Shown: positions 1 through 56,658 of the stretch, piece by piece | How positions within the stretch are numbered: the first letter of the stretch is position 1 | Layout of the letters: every line of letters starts with the position of its first letter | Source: Engraulis encrasicolus | Taxonomy: Eukaryota; Chordata; Actinopteri; Clupeiformes; Engraulidae | Length of the DNA stretch: 64,000 bases | Reading direction: 5' to 3' | Assembly: GCF_034702125.1 (NCBI RefSeq) | Contig: NC_085857.1 | Span: 49,488,810-49,552,809, forward strand | Made by a program: the position numbers and the translations under genes | Notes under the pieces: generated by a model | The model's input: the letters and a program-made list of their open reading frames with translations, nothing else | The model's database searches: none | What the model was told of the DNA's origin: nothing

Positions 1-233
1 ACTGTCCGATTTACGCACGAGCCACGACCAGAATTTCAAACCGTTTTGATTTTCTTGCGACCCTGCGATTGCACGATCGTGAGGCGAAATCGCTTGTCGT
101 TACCCCATGTACACTGCACGATGCGAGACTCACGATTGACCTGCGATTGAGCAAGAAATCGGCCCGACTCTCAAAAAGTCGTGCGAGTGCCAAATCGGGG
201 CAAAAGTCGCACAGTGTAAGGCCAGCTTAAGGT
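1..233. repeat. CpG-rich repeat tail cut by the window edge
   Basis: The sequence is rich in CpG and in alternating CGA/TCG words, unlike the AT-rich DNA after it, and it stops near the motif AAGGCCAGCTTAAGG. This looks like one end of a DNA transposon whose other end lies left of the window. No matching inverted end was found inside the window, so the class is unknown. The short reading frame in it has no recognisable content. Confidence 0.3.
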
Positions 234-241
234 GTATGGCA

Positions 242-2164
242 CAGGGGCGGTTTTAGCTTTTGATCTTTAGGGGGGCCTGGCCCCTGGTGCTGACAGTGGT
301 ACCTGACAGAGGTACCTATTTTAGATTTGAGAGTTTGTTTTCAAAAGCCTTTCAATTTTAAAACAGTTAAACAGTAAAACAGTTCACTCAATGAAGGACT
401 ACCCACAAGTCATGACATTACATTTTCCCCCACAAAATCTAAGAGAGGAAAGAAAAAGAGAGAGGGAAATATTATAATAAACTAGGCCTATAGGAAGTAT
501 CATACAGAGTACATACAAAGCCAGATGAAAATTAAGCCTTTTTTTGCCAAAACTTGATAGCCTACTGTTAGGGCAGCTCTACAGTAATTTGAACAGGAAG
601 TTTGTTCCATCATTTGGCAGCATAATGGCTAAATGCAACAAGTAGAGAAGACACTGAAGAACTAAGACTCCTAATTGGATGGTATTACTGCATATCTGCA
701 ATATATTTATTAGGGCTAGGCCATTGAGTGACTTAAAAATAGTCAGAAGAGTTTTCTATCTCATGTAATGTGCGCTCCTTGCACCACAAATCACAGTTCC
801 AATCGGTATCTCAACAGATAAATATTCATCGTGACTTTTTAAAATCTGACATCTCCTTCTCAAGCACACATAAAAATAACAATTAAAACATCCCCTGCCC
901 GAAGTCATGCCGATGATGGGAATCTCCCAACAAGGTCGCTCCCTGTCACACATGTAAATGGACAGTAGAAACCGTGCGGGCACCAACTCCTCATTCCGAG
1001 CCAGTATGTTCCAATAACAATAACAATAAACTTCACACAGTTCCCAATCATTAAAATCAGTAGGCTAAGTTGGGAGAGCCCGCATTCTCACATCACAATT
1101 ACAGCATCACCAAAATATGGATAAACCTCCCCTGCATATGGCCGAACCTCAACTATGAATGTAATGGTGACTCGCCGTAATATAATTTTCAGACGAGATT
1201 TGCCTGCTGTTCGCTATTCCAAGGCTGAAGCATGTTTAATTCCCTCGAGTCACAGCTTCTAAACGCTGCCAGGCAGATATATAATTTTGACTGTCCTGAT
1301 GGTGGCGTAGGCTAGTAGTAACAATCCCTATTTAGCACTATGTCCTCATCATTTGTAGGCTACTCTGATTTTTTTTCTGATACATTTGCAAAGAAATGGC
1401 ATGGTTTCCACAGTAGGTCTAGGTTGATTACGCATTGTCATCTGTCCATCTGTATTTGACTCCCCTTTCCGTTATCTTGCTACCTCAAGCTTTTGTGATT
1501 CTGACTGACTCACCTTGCATGAAGTGGTCAAAAGAGAGCCCCATAACAACCCCCATAACACTGGCAAAAGTGAAAGTAGGCTATTGTGCGTCGCAAGGCA
1601 CCACCTGACAAAATCTTAGCCACCGCTACCTATTTTCAGGCATGTTTCACGGATATCCACAACCTAATAATGGACGCTTTTAATGGTCTTTCATTGCAAC
1701 ACTTTTTTTTAACCAACATTTACCAGCTTACAAAATGATGTCAGTTATGATGACAATCATTGCTATCATAGTCTGCACATAGCACTGCAGTAGCCTACAC
1801 CACTTTATTGTGTGTAGTGTGAATCATACCTTCTCATCACAAGAATATGCGCGGATTTGGGTTCTGCCTCGGCTGCATGATAAATCCAGAAACTACTTTC
1901 GCAAAAATCATAACTGAACACAACTCTGGCGGCAAACAGTTGCATGAAGATGCAAACCAATCAGAAGAGGTGTAGCAGACTCGTCACAAGACCTTTCTTG
2001 AAATTTATACACAGGGTTGCCAGACGGGGCAGTCGCAGCAGAATATTGCGCAGGGGCAAAGCGACTGCGCAATTGCATTAATTTCCAATACAATTCACAA
2101 ATAATATTTTAAAAGGCTCCTGAGCCAAGTCACGGTGTATATAAATAACCTAAACTCGCCCCTG
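242..2164. mobile_element. hAT-like non-autonomous element with perfect 8-bp TSD
   Basis: The left end reads CAGGGGCGGTTTTAG and the right end CTAAACTCGCCCCTG, imperfect inverted repeats of hAT type. The 8 bases before it (234-241) and after it (2165-2172) are both GTATGGCA, a perfect target duplication. The interior of about 1.9 kb has no transposase reading frame, so it is non-autonomous or decayed. It lies upstream of the first visible NLR exon, probably in an intron of that gene. Confidence 0.8.
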
Positions 2165-2473
2165 GTATGGCATCTAAAACTAAGTGCTTGTGAACACATG
2201 ATGACAGTGCACAGCTAGGCCTATGGAATCAAAATTATCGTGGTTGTGTTTTGCTGTTTGTACCGAAAAACATTTATCAGTGATGCAATGAAAAGTTGAC
2301 TGATTTACAATCACACACAATAAACATCTATCAACTATGAGTCTTGTTTAGAAGATTGGAGGTTGTTACTATAAAGTGGACACAGAGGGGTCATTTTTAT
2401 ATGTATTGTGATGTTTTACTATCTTGAAGGACTTCCATGGCTCCATTTCTAATTATTTATTTTCACCTTATAG
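2165..2473. other. Spacer before the first visible NLR exon
   Basis: AT-rich sequence with no recognisable gene or repeat. It ends in the acceptor TTATAG at 2468-2473, so it is most simply read as the 3' end of an intron whose 5' exon lies left of the window. Confidence 0.4.
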
Positions 2474-45812
<43,339 letters not shown>

Positions 45813-46824
45813 GGGTTGCAGTTAACTCCATCCAGATCACATTTGGTCCCACTCAAAATTGGTGTGAATTTTATGCTATGGTCAGTGTAACATTGTCTGT
45901 TTTACTCAATAGTGTGTAAATATCAATGCCGAAATGTAGATACGTTGTTTTGCTGTAGAGTTGCAATTACACTGGGACCAGCAGAATTTTGCTCAGAATT
46001 TTGACTCCACTGTTGTAGTGATTTGACTCTCCACACTGATGTTCATACTCTGTGTAAATATGTGGAGTTATAAATGTTTACTCTGGAATTTGGACAGGTT
46101 TTTTACTGTGTAGTTTATCCAAAGGTGTTTATCCATGTCATACGAATCAGAATCCGTTGTCTTGGACAATCCATTGTCTTGGGAAAAACTATAGGCCTAC
46201 GAGTTAAGTGGGATAAAGACATAAGACTAGAGTGCAGAAAATGTAAGAGAGGAGTTTTGCTTGTGAGGGATGGCAATTGATTATAAACGTATGTAGCGGT
46301 GTTTTTTACAATCTCAGTGCTTTTGTATGTGCCTGTAATAATATTTGTCATCTTTGTGTTTTTAGTTAGGAGTAATGAGTCCTTAATTTTCTTATGAGTT
46401 ATTCTGTTGTGTATGCTATCGTTAAGTGTGTGATGTTATCATATTACGTATCGTTATGTTTTGTGGATTTGGGATACTTGGAATAATGTGGGTGGGTCAA
46501 TGACATTTTTGGGGGCCCGGATGTCAGGTGCTAAAACCACAGCTACTGTAATAACCATGAATGAATAAGTACAGTAATTGGCACCTAATGTACTGCAATG
46601 AATATGCTTCTTAGATAACCCACTGAAAAACACCCTGACATAATGCTACTCCAGAAACACCATTGGCCAGGGTGTGGTTTTGGGGGTGCAAGGAACTGAG
46701 AGTGTTCAAACTTAGGAAAAGGGGAAGAAAAGCAGTCTTGGTGAGTGGGTAATGATATATGCCTGTGTTTTATGGTTGTGTGTTATGTAGTGTGTGGCTG
46801 GACAATGACAGCTTTTTCATTAAA
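45813..46824 (+). other. Probable 3' UTR of the NLR gene
   Basis: It follows the B30.2 stop. A candidate poly-A signal ATTAAA lies at 46819-46824; AATAAA near 47131 is another option. No repeat of clear identity is present. Confidence 0.4.
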
Positions 46825-47945
46825 GTAACATTCCTTTTCAACCTGGTGTATACTCTCTGGCCAACCCCTATAATACTATTGTTACCATTTTGCGGTGTTT
46901 CGGGGAGGCTTTAAAAATTGACATTGCATGTTAGTTCATTTGTTTGCTCTTTCTTTTAGCCATATTACCTCATATTCCATTATTAACACATTGAGTACAG
47001 ACAACGTAATAATACGTTTTTCACGCCCATGCATTGTATACCAAAGCTTTTGTGTTTAAGTGTCATATTTTGAATCTACACCCTTCAATGCACAATAGGC
47101 CTATATGTGATTTTGGAAGGTCTGTGATGAATAAAAATGACCATAAAATACAGTCAAAAGCTTGTGTCATGATTTGAACATAATTTTAAATGCAATGCCA
47201 GAGCAGTTACTGTATCACTACACCCCTATATTCTAATATCTCTGGTATAGGCCTACCTAAAGTAATCCCGCATTGACATCTTGTAGATGCTCAGCTTGCA
47301 GCCCTGTTAGCTTTGTGATAGCGCTCTGGTGGTGAACTATGATGTTGCTGTCAAGAATCGTGACTGTTGTTTCGTTGTTTGTTGTTTACTTGTATGATCG
47401 GCATCCACTCTGTCACTTTTTATACCGTCCATCACATAATAAACACAGAGGAGGATAATTATAAATCGTGTCTGGCAGGCTGAGTAGGCTGCCTTAAATT
47501 TTCAGGAGATAACTTTACACACCACCGGTATTTCGTTCAGTACATGTAATGTTTATATGTGATTTTGTGACAACAGTTCATGTCAGTTACCGGGATCCTT
47601 TGCTAGATCCTTACAAATGACCCCCGAACTGTGATTGCATCCAATACCCTTGGATTTTGAAGTCTCGATCATCGCCGACCGGATAAGTTGAATTGTTCAT
47701 TCTGTTTATGATTCCTCCCCCATGACAATGACAAATTTTCTGGAGCTTGGTGTCAGCCAGATGCTAGCCTAATAGCTATAAAGTTACGTAAACACTGCAT
47801 CCCATATGGATCACCAGTTATGGATCAGACATTGGGTTATTGGATTTTGTTACCAAGGTTGGGCTAAATTAGCCTACTTTCTGGACTTGTTCCTCCTTCT
47901 GCGTGTGACTGAAGACTGCTGCGCTTTCGTGCGTGCAAAGGCATT
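46825..47945. other. Spacer between the NLR and the THAP region
   Basis: Moderately AT-rich, with no recognisable gene, SINE or transposon ends. Only short frames without motifs are open. Confidence 0.4.
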
Positions 47946-48271
47946 GTAACGGTAGGGACACGCACGCGAATTTGCAAACTTTGCTATTCATTCCTATGAG
48001 AGAGGCGAAGGCAAGCGAACAGGAGTCAAGCGAAGCAAAATTATTAAAGAAAGTTTAATGTTATGCAAATTAGGAGCGAATTCGCCTGCCGCGGCCCAAT
48101 GAAATCAACAACATAACTGTTCCATTCCATTTGATTCGCCGCGACGACCTGATGACGGTTGGATTTCGCCTCTCTTCGCTTCGCTGGCTTCGCCTCCTAT
48201 GTGTATGGCGTCATTATGTGGACAAAAGGTCCACGAGCGCCACTTACTGCCCACGCGAGGTATTTTATTCT

Positions 48272-48410
48272 GCGCGCGCGTGTAGACACTCTCGCGCGCG
48301 CGATTTTGCTCTGCGCGCGCGCGCAAACGCTGCCGCGCATGCGCAAACACAGTCTCACGCGCGAGAGGTGACATGAATTTCCTCACGCGCGCGAGCAGAA
48401 ATATGAATAT
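48272..48410. repeat. CG-alternating tract, left arm
   Basis: Dense runs of (CG)n such as GCGCGCGCGC at several places between 48272 and 48400, each 8-12 bp. Such alternating sequence can adopt Z-DNA. The right-arm partner is at about 57632-57755. Confidence 0.7.
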
Positions 48411-48570
48411 TTAAATAATCTCCTCCCACTGATTAGCATAACCAACGAGGCGGAAGTTTGTTTAGTCTGAAATAATCAGACACAGATCTCAAGAGCAATT
48501 GTTGATATCGTTGCTACGGTAACTGCAGCTGGCGTTTACTGACGAGTGGAATGACTGAAGGTTGCATATA

Positions 48571-50176
48571 CAGTTGTGCTCATATGTTTACATACCCCAG
48601 CAGAATAAACGCTTTCTTCGCGATTTCTCACAAAATATGAAGGATTACACAAAACCTTTTTTTTCACTCATTGCTAGTGACTATCTTAAGATATTTATTA
48701 GCAATATTCTGTGTTTACTCTTTCAAAAGCATGATCACAACCCAAACTACCCAAATGACCCTGTTCAAAAGTTTACATACCCTAGATTCTGATGCTGAAT
48801 ATGGCCCTGTTTAACATCAGGGACCGCTCTAAATTGTTTGTGGTAGTTGTGGATAAGGCTCTTAATGTTCTCAGATGACAGAACAGCACATTCTTCCTGG
48901 CAGAATGGTTGTTTCCTATAATATTTTTGGGTGTCTTGCTGGAACCTCACATTTGAGGTTTCCCCTGAATGGCTCAATGATGTTGAGATCAGGAGAGTGA
49001 GACGGTCGCTCAAAAACTTCATTTTATTCTTTCTGAAGCTAGTGACGGGTTGATTTGGCTTTCTGTGTTGAAATATTGTCATGTTGGCATGTCCAAACAA
49101 TGGACCATGTGCAGTTTCAAGGCTGATGTGTGTCAAGTTTCCTCCAGTATTTTTCACAGGGCAATGTAATCATCATTCTGCGAGTATGGATCAAAAGTAT
49201 AATGCATTTGTAACTCAAATGTCCCCATGAAATCAGTGGTCCATGACCATGTTTCACAGAAGGGTATGGTGTAACTTTCACCATTGACTGTTCTCCAAAT
49301 GGTACTGTTAATAGTGGCCTAAAAAAGTTCCATATTGATCTCATTTTTCCAAATGACTTTGTCACAGGCATTTTGATGCTTCTCACTGTGCTATTTGGTG
49401 TATCATATGCAAAATAATATGTTTGCATTTTTGTGGTAATGGCTTTCTCCTGGCAACCCCCAACAGCCCATCTTTCCTCAAGTGCCAACATTTTTTCATG
49501 TTGTCCTATATTTCACCTGAAGTTATTTTTTGGTTGTCCTATGCCTCCTGAACAATTTCCCTTGCAATGATCAATGCAATGCAATGATTCCCTTGCCCAT
49601 TGGCTTGATTCCAACCAAACTCCTCATATTGCATTTCTGAATTGAAATTCCAACGGTGCCAACATGACAATATTTCGACACAGAAAGCCAAATCAACCCG
49701 TCATTAGCTTCAGAAAGAATAAAATGAAGGTTTTTGAGCGACCATCTCACTCTCCTGATCTCAACATCATTGAGCCACTCAGAGGAAACCTCAAATGTGA
49801 GGTTCCAGCAAGACACCCAAAGATATTATAGGAAACAACCATTCTGCCAGGAAGAATGTGCTGTTTTGTCATCTGAGAACATTAAGAGCCTTATCCACAA
49901 CTACCACAAACAATTTAGAGCGTTCCCTGATGTTAAACAGGGCCATATTCAGCACCAGAAACAAGGGTATGTAAACTTTTGAACAGGGTCATTTGGGTAG
50001 TTTGGGTTGTGATCATGCTTTTGAAAGAGTAAACACTGAATATTGCTAATAAATATCTTAAGCCAGTCACTAGCCATGAGTGAAAAAAAAGGTTTTGTGT
50101 AATCCTTCATGTTTTGTGAGAAATCGCAGAGAAAGCGTTTATTCTGCTGGGGTATGTAAACATATGAGCACCACTG
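48571..50176. mobile_element. Foldback Tc1-like element with 520-bp arms
   Basis: TA flanks both sides and the ends read CAGTTGTGCTCATATG and CATATGAGCACCACTG. Arms 48571-49089 and 49657-50176 are inverted copies along their whole length. The right arm includes the end of a Tc1 transposase (CTGATCTCAACATCATTGAG encodes PDLNIIE) and the left arm holds the same piece inverted. The central 570 bp includes a poorly kept transposase segment. It arose by inverted duplication of one end. Confidence 0.75.
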
Positions 50177-51329
50177 TACCTCTATTGCTTACCCATTTTT
50201 ATGAAAACATTGTTTTTAATTGTTTATTTCATGGGCGAACTTGTTGAGATTCGCAGACAGCAGATGAGGAATAAAGAGTAGACATTTCATCAAATATGCT
50301 ATGGTTCGTGTCCTGTCAAGCTTCATTTTGCTCACGACGAGTGCGTTTTAAGAGCTTAAAGTTAGCAGGCTAGGCATTTGGCATGATGACAAAGTTGTTT
50401 TGCAAAGAAGACCAAAATGCACGTTTACAGAGACCTTAAGTTAACATGTTGTAAGTGCAATGAATCACTGAAATCCAGCTCCGTGTGCTGCATGACTGAG
50501 AGACATAATGCTTACCGGTACAAACCTGTTTCCTACGATGGTCCAGTCAGATATTTGTAATGTAGGCTATAAGGATTCAAGTGTGTTTGATACTTTTGCT
50601 GGTAAGCATTGCAATAAAAGGGAGCCGGATAGTCAATTCAAGCGGTCAGATCAGAGAACCTTTATTGAAATCGGTTGGAACAATCATTCATTTTGCCACT
50701 GTCGTGTTCTCCATAGCTGGTGACGACAGTAGGCAAGACGGCCGCAGTTGACTTGAGACCGGAGACCGAAATATGGATTTAATGTAGGCTATGTATTCAG
50801 CGATCCACAACGGGTATACACAAGGAGGTCTACATAAGTCATTGGATATACACAACTAGAGCTCTAGGTGAATTTAGCCTACATTGCATCAAAGAGCTCA
50901 CTCTGTGCTTTGGAATGAAATGATGAAGTGGATAGAAAATGAACCGTGCATTGAGTATCCAGTAGATGGCGTCGACACACTGTAAATAAACAATGACACT
51001 ACAATACTGACACAAGCACAATGAATGATTAGGCTAGAAAGATCACTTTCTCAAAGTACTGCAATTACTCCCAGGAAGTTGACTGGTTTGTGGAAAATGG
51101 TAGAGCAAGTACCGGCCTCTTCGAATATAGAGTTGAATAATTGAATCTTTAAGAAGTGACATAAATGGTACAGATCAATACACTGTATTTACCTGCTCTC
51201 TGTGTCACTTGGCTAGTACATTTAATGCAATGTGATACCAGTGCAATGCAATACATTTAATTAAAAAGGTGCAGACATTTTCAAAAATAAATAAATAAAT
51301 CTGCCTTCAGTTGCTGATCGGCGGCCCTT
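50177..51329. other. Segment without a recognised gene
   Basis: Short frames only, with no motif. It lies between the foldback element and a coding-like patch on the minus strand. Confidence 0.35.
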
Positions 51330-52060
51330 GTACGGAGGTTGTCACACACAGCCAACGAAACCACATGGGCAACATGGAAGAGGTCAGTGTGCAGCCCAGC
51401 TTGTCTGACCCAAGCCATTTAAGTGGTTAAAGAATTTAGTGAATCCATCTACACATGCCATATCTGCAGGGGCCTAATCTGTCTACCTTTTTTTACATGT
51501 TGCAGCAATTGCCAAAGCTTTTGGACCTTTGCCTGGATTTCATCACACAGCAGCAATAGGTCTCTAGGACTGTGGTTAGGTAGCCTGTATACACTTTATT
51601 TCTGGAAGGTGATGTGGGTGTCATGTTACTTCAGCAAGCAGCACAACGCATACAGTTAATAACATTTCATCCAGGCAAGTTTTTCTCATTTTCATTTAGG
51701 GAGCTGCCAATCCCAATAGTGGTAACACAAGTGCAGAGATTTCATGTAGACTATTGAACTCAACTAAAGGGGTCACTAGTAACATAATAATAACAGCAAT
51801 AGCAACACCACACGCACAAAGTAAATTGAATAATTGTTGTGATTCCAAATGACCTATTCTTGATGAAGGCACAATCTCTACATTTCTTTGCTGTACAGGA
51901 AAAATCAGGCATACTGCATATCGGCAGTTGGTGAGATGGCGTGGGAGTTCGTAGGCTATGTTTGGGTTCCACTGCAATCCTGTGCCGTCACAAAGATCTG
52001 GCAGATCTTTAAATCCACACATCGTACAGGTTTCCAGGATGAGATTTATTTGTGGCAAAT
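51330..52060 (-). pseudogene. Possible decayed coding sequence, unknown
   Basis: On the minus strand three open patches read like protein and not random sequence. One near 52030-51870 has CGFKDLPDLCDGTG, one near 51580-51480 has LLLLCDEIQAKVQKLWQLL, and one near 51420-51330 has LHTDLFHVAHVVSLAVCDN. They are separated by stops or frame changes, and plausible splice sites are weak. They could be exons of the second gene of a THAP-bearing transposon or a decayed host gene. No family is recognised. Confidence 0.25.
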
Positions 52061-53287
52061 AAAAGACAGTACACCTGAATCAGATGTATTTGTCATAATA
52101 CATTTCTTAACCTCAGCAATGGTTTTTAAACAAACCCACAAATGTATATGTATACACTGTATAGTATAAAAGAAGGACGGAAGTGTTACAATATCATACA
52201 TCACACACACACAAACACACACACACACACATCGTCGGATCATCTCCTCTTTTGGGGGTTACACATAGCCGCTGCTAAACGGTGGGGGTGATGACTGCCT
52301 CTAACGTGGAGAAGTGTCAAAGTCTTGCTGTAGTGTAGGTCCGCTTTACTTGTCCTTGCCCGCTCTCTCTCACTGTTGCACAGTAGTGTAGTGCTGCCTA
52401 TTGAAACATGTGGTAGAAATTATGGGAAGTGATGATTTTGTTTATTCTGTTAATACATTCTGAGGTTACTGAGAGGTATGAAATTACCTGCTTAGGATGC
52501 CATGGTATGTGAACGGCTGCATTTTTGGCGCAAAATGGTTGATGACGTTGTGGATTATGAGCTGATGTCTGGTGACCTGATGCCATTTTGTTGATGTCCT
52601 TCACCTAGCCAGTGTCATTGAGGTCATCAAAGTTTCCGGCCGCCTTGTCTGTAATGACAGGATATAACAGTATTAAGAACATGACATATCACTGTCGCTC
52701 AGTAGTATTCTACATCTTGTCCAGACAGTGTACAATAATTCTAATTGTAAAGTGTAGAGTGTAAAGGGTTAACAAACTGGCCACACCCTTGGATGCCAGG
52801 CATGTTCTAATCACCACTCAGACTGTGTTTGTAGAGAATCTGAAGAAGACTGTTGAGGTACGTTATCCTGCCATGAAAAAATAAAACGCAACAAAAACGA
52901 TTCTAAGTGTGCAGACTCCTCACTCTGAAAACTACAGTTGACCTTCGTACTGCACCTGTGTGCACAATCCTCTCCTTCAAGTAAAAGTATTCAAACTACA
53001 CGGTGACTGTGGTACACTTTTTAGGTACATGTGTGTAGAAAATTTAATTCAGACTTGCGCTTTGCATACGATGTGGTTGTGTTTGGGTACCCGTACACCT
53101 GGTAGGAACCCATGTCTGGGTACAGACAAGGGTTTGACATTAATGTTTTGCTCTCCGGCCACAGTTGGGTTTTCCCAAGTCACTAGCCACTCTGGTTTTC
53201 TGCTTGCCACATTTTTGCTCACAGTTCTTTTCATTATCATGCTAAACCAAGAGGGTTAGAGATATGAACACATAATTTCTACATGTA
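52061..53287. other. Segment with a CA microsatellite, no gene
   Basis: An imperfect CA repeat lies at 52202-52231. A patch on the minus strand near 52600-52500 (HQTSAHNPQRHQPF) is open but unassigned. Nothing else is recognised. Confidence 0.35.
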
Positions 53288-54731
53288 CAGTGGCTCCCAA
53301 AAGTCTACACACCCCTCTTCAAATGTCAGGTTTTTGTGATGTAAAAAAAAATAGAAAGACAAATAAATTCACAGCTTTTCCCTCCTTCAATCGAAACTAT
53401 TAATCAATGCAATGCAATGCAAAAATGTACACGCCCTTAAATTAATACTTAGTTGCAGCACCTTTGGCCTTCATTACAGCACAGTCTTTTGTGGGTAAGA
53501 GTCTCAGCATGGCACACATTAATATGGCAATATTCGTTCACCCCTCTTTGCAAAGCCCTCCAAATCAGAAAGATTGCGAGTGCAATCTCCCACAGTCAGT
53601 CCTCCTCAGATCACCCAACACCCAACAAGGTTCCCTTCACTTAACCCCTTAAGATGCGGCTTTATATATTCATTGTTACCAGTATGGTAATGACCAAGTC
53701 GTGGTGCATTACTACAGGGCCTGTGTTGTGTCATAGTATTGTAGTGCTATGGTAGTTACATTTCAATGACTATTACAGCGTGCCACTGGAGGTACGGCGC
53801 GCATTAAGGGGCTACAGTATGGTGTTGTTGGGGTGATGTTTTGTGCCAAATATACCCTTTCGAATTATGACCAAAAAGTTAAATCTCGGTGGAGTACATT
53901 TTGCAAAAAATACTTCTGTAATCTCCCAAATGCATGTGGGAAGATGTATTATGGTCAGGTGAAACCGAGGTTTAACATTTTGGACATAATTACAAAAGGT
54001 AACAACACCTCATTGCCAAGGTAACACCAAGCATAAAGTGAAGCATGAAGGTGACAGCATCATGCTATGTGATTATCGTTCTTCAGTTGTAACTGGGGCT
54101 TAAGTCATGGAGGTTGGAATTTAGAACAGTTCCACAGGGGCCATTGTAGTGGCATAAAGGGGGAGGGGATGGGCCAGTGAAGTTAAAGTCCATATGCCTC
54201 TGTGAATAGATGTGATTTCAACGTAGCCAGTGTGGGGGCCTGGCGTATGTTGGGAGGTAGACTGTTCCAGAGCGTGGGGGCAGCAACACAAAAAGCTCTG
54301 TCACCAACAGTACGGAGTCTGGCTCGGGGGATGATGAGATTGTCCTTTTCAGAAGACCGCAGAGACCTGGACTGGGAGTGGGAGAGTTCAGTCCTGTATG
54401 ACACGGAACATCTGTTGGGCAATCTGAGGAGGACTGTGCAGATGAGATGCATTCGCAATCTGTCAGATTTGGAGTACTTTTTGCAAAGATACGTGTACAA
54501 ATATTGTCACTTCTATGTTTGCCATGCTGATAGACTCTTACCCAAAAGACTGAGTGCGGTGATAGAAGCCAAAGGTGCTGCAACAAGGTATTAGTTTAAG
54601 GGTGTGCATATTTATGCAACAATGTTAATAGAAGTTTTATTTTCTATTCTTCCCTTTTAAAGCTTTAAGTTTGTTTTCTGTCATTTTTTACGTAACAAAA
54701 ACCTGGAATTTGAACAGGGGTGTGTAGATGT
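53288..54731. mobile_element. Second foldback Tc1-like element, right end trimmed
   Basis: It starts after a TA with CAGTGGCTCCCAAAAGTCTA. ACACACCCCTCTTCAAATGTC on the left pairs with GAATTTGAACAGGGGTGTGT on the right, and TTGCAGCACCTTTGGC and TCTTTTG...GAGTCT words are mirrored at 53455-53640 and 54440-54600. The right end stops at about 54731 without the GGGAGCCACTG terminus. It contains a LINE fragment. Confidence 0.6.
54183..54425 (-). pseudogene. LINE ORF2 C-terminal fragment (L2/CR1-type)
   Basis: The minus strand encodes RARLRTVGDRAFCVAAPTLW and then NSLPPNIRQAPTLATLKSHL. This is the typical C-terminal tail of fish non-LTR retrotransposon proteins. Only about 80 residues remain, with no endonuclease or reverse transcriptase core, so it is a 5'-truncated copy. 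It lies inside the foldback element. Confidence 0.75.
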
Positions 54732-54738
54732 TTACCTC

Positions 54739-54830
54739 AATCTAACTGCTTCATCCCGTTTCATCTTCCGTCTCGGATTGATGTTGAGGAGCCTGGTCGG
54801 TAGCATACCTGCAAGTGCTTCTTCCACCGC
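54739..54830 (-). CDS. Possible third or later exon of the THAP gene
   Basis: On the minus strand, between an acceptor TTTATTTTCAG and a donor GTAAAC, an open stretch reads AVEEALAGMLPTRLLNINPR and continues with KMKRDEAVRLR. Its phase does not connect simply to the THAP exon at 56659, so it could be chance. Another open patch with an acceptor (DDEPFLKLDARMQEG) lies at about 55432-55485. Confidence 0.2.
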
Positions 54831-54879
54831 CTGAAAATAAATAATGCAAGAGGGAATAATATAGACCGATTGGTAAGAG

Positions 54880-56658
54880 TATGCACCAAGCAGCTGAGCT
54901 GTCTGCTCATTTCGAGAGCTGTAAACGATTACATTACGGCCATAGAAAGAAGGCTGGCTGCACTGCTGACAAGTTCATGAATCTTGATGTAACAGTGCAC
55001 ATAATTTTAGCATCAACAGGATGTGACGCAAAAACGTACATCCATTCAACAGGGCAAATATTTGATGATGTTATTACCATCTTATAACAATGACGACTTG
55101 GCCTGTATTATAGTTCTCAGAGTCGCCAAGAATGCCCAGCTTCCTGCTTGTTTAGCATGACACAGTAGGTCATGCTCGCATTAATTAGTTAGCCTACTAG
55201 CCTACTAAAGGACTTGTATTTATAATCAACATAAATCCACCGCCAACAACTGAACTAGCCTAGTGGTCTATTTACATGTCAAACATGTCCCACACAGCAC
55301 AGAAACAAAAGAAAAGAGAAGAGAAATCATTGTAAGCTGGTCTTTGTCATTCACACACTTTGACAGTGTTTCCTAAATTGTGGCAGACAAGTGTCTTGAG
55401 AGCAAATACCTACCTAGGCTCTTAAACAGCACCTTCCTGCATTCTGGCGTCCAACTTCAGGAATGGTTCATCATCTCTGTATGACAGCATGCACAGAATT
55501 AGTGGTCAATATACAACATTTTTATAAAAGTAAGAGTATGCACATCCCACCTCGCTGAGGCCAGGTGCAGGACAAAGGCGCGTCTAATAGTGGAACAGAG
55601 TAGAAGCCCGCATCCTGTGGCTCCGCTTTGAAAATGTATTCAGGTCATACAACCATGAAGACCCTGTTGGGGGTCAGCTGCTCTATGTTCCCACAGCCCA
55701 TTGGTCCCACAGCTCATTCTTGCTGCTCCATGTTCCCACAGTTATTCCCACAACTATTCAAATATGTTCCACACCTGTTTATTCTTAACACTACTACATA
55801 AGCTTGAGGCAGTTTTGAAAACTATCTCTGAACTACAGGAAGCCACATCTTGAGCAGTCACCTATAGCAGAAATGACAAGATCTGAAACGAACTGACTAA
55901 TTTGAAAGAAAGGGCCCAGTGCATTAAAAAAGAGAATGCAGACAGCCTATTTCAGGGGACTCAGAAATACTAGGCAGGGCACAGCATAGAGAGAGATCCA
56001 GGAGCGGTGGCGTTTAAACGTGACAGAAATCCAAGTTAAAACTTTAGAAAAGTGAGTTATTAAAAAGTCGTTGGACTCGGAGGGAGGAGCACTGCGCAGA
56101 ACATAAGGCTTTTTGATGCATAGAATAGTTTACAACGCCTGCTCATTCAATCAAATTCTCAATAACAGCATAAAAGCGAGCTTGCCCTGTACTGTACCCT
56201 GTACCCTACTGGCTGCCTGGCATTCAAAATCCTTCACAGCTCTACCAGCCAGGGCTGTGCGAAGCGTTGCCACGGCAACCTGCCCAGGCCTGAGCGCTTT
56301 GCTTCGTGCGATATGTAAGGGGTCTTGGGGCCAAAACATACCAAGGCCGGTCGCGGGACGAACGCGGTCTTTATGCTAAAGTTTAATTTCGGCCGTCGTG
56401 TTTTTCTCTGCCTTTCACACTGACAGCGTCGGCGTGCGCTGCCAGTCCTGTTCAAAACCCTCCCCACAGCCAAAGCTAGCATGCTACTTTGCCATTCATT
56501 TGTATGAAACACCGCGGAACGGTGCAATTATCTCCAGCACAGTCTTGTCTAAATTTAAATGTAGGCTATTCCTATGGCGAACTATTCTCAGTTTATTATT
56601 ATTATTATTAGAGGGTTGCTAAACACATGTCAGTTGAATATTGACTGAACAAACTAAC
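54880..56658. other. Spacer or intron after the THAP exons
   Basis: No clear gene. Weak candidate exons of the minus-strand THAP gene are mentioned separately. Some frames are open but carry no motif. Confidence 0.3.

Noticed and set aside
53453..53652. Small protein genes in the foldback element
   Set aside because: They are mirrored in the opposite arm and resemble non-coding Tc1-type sequence.
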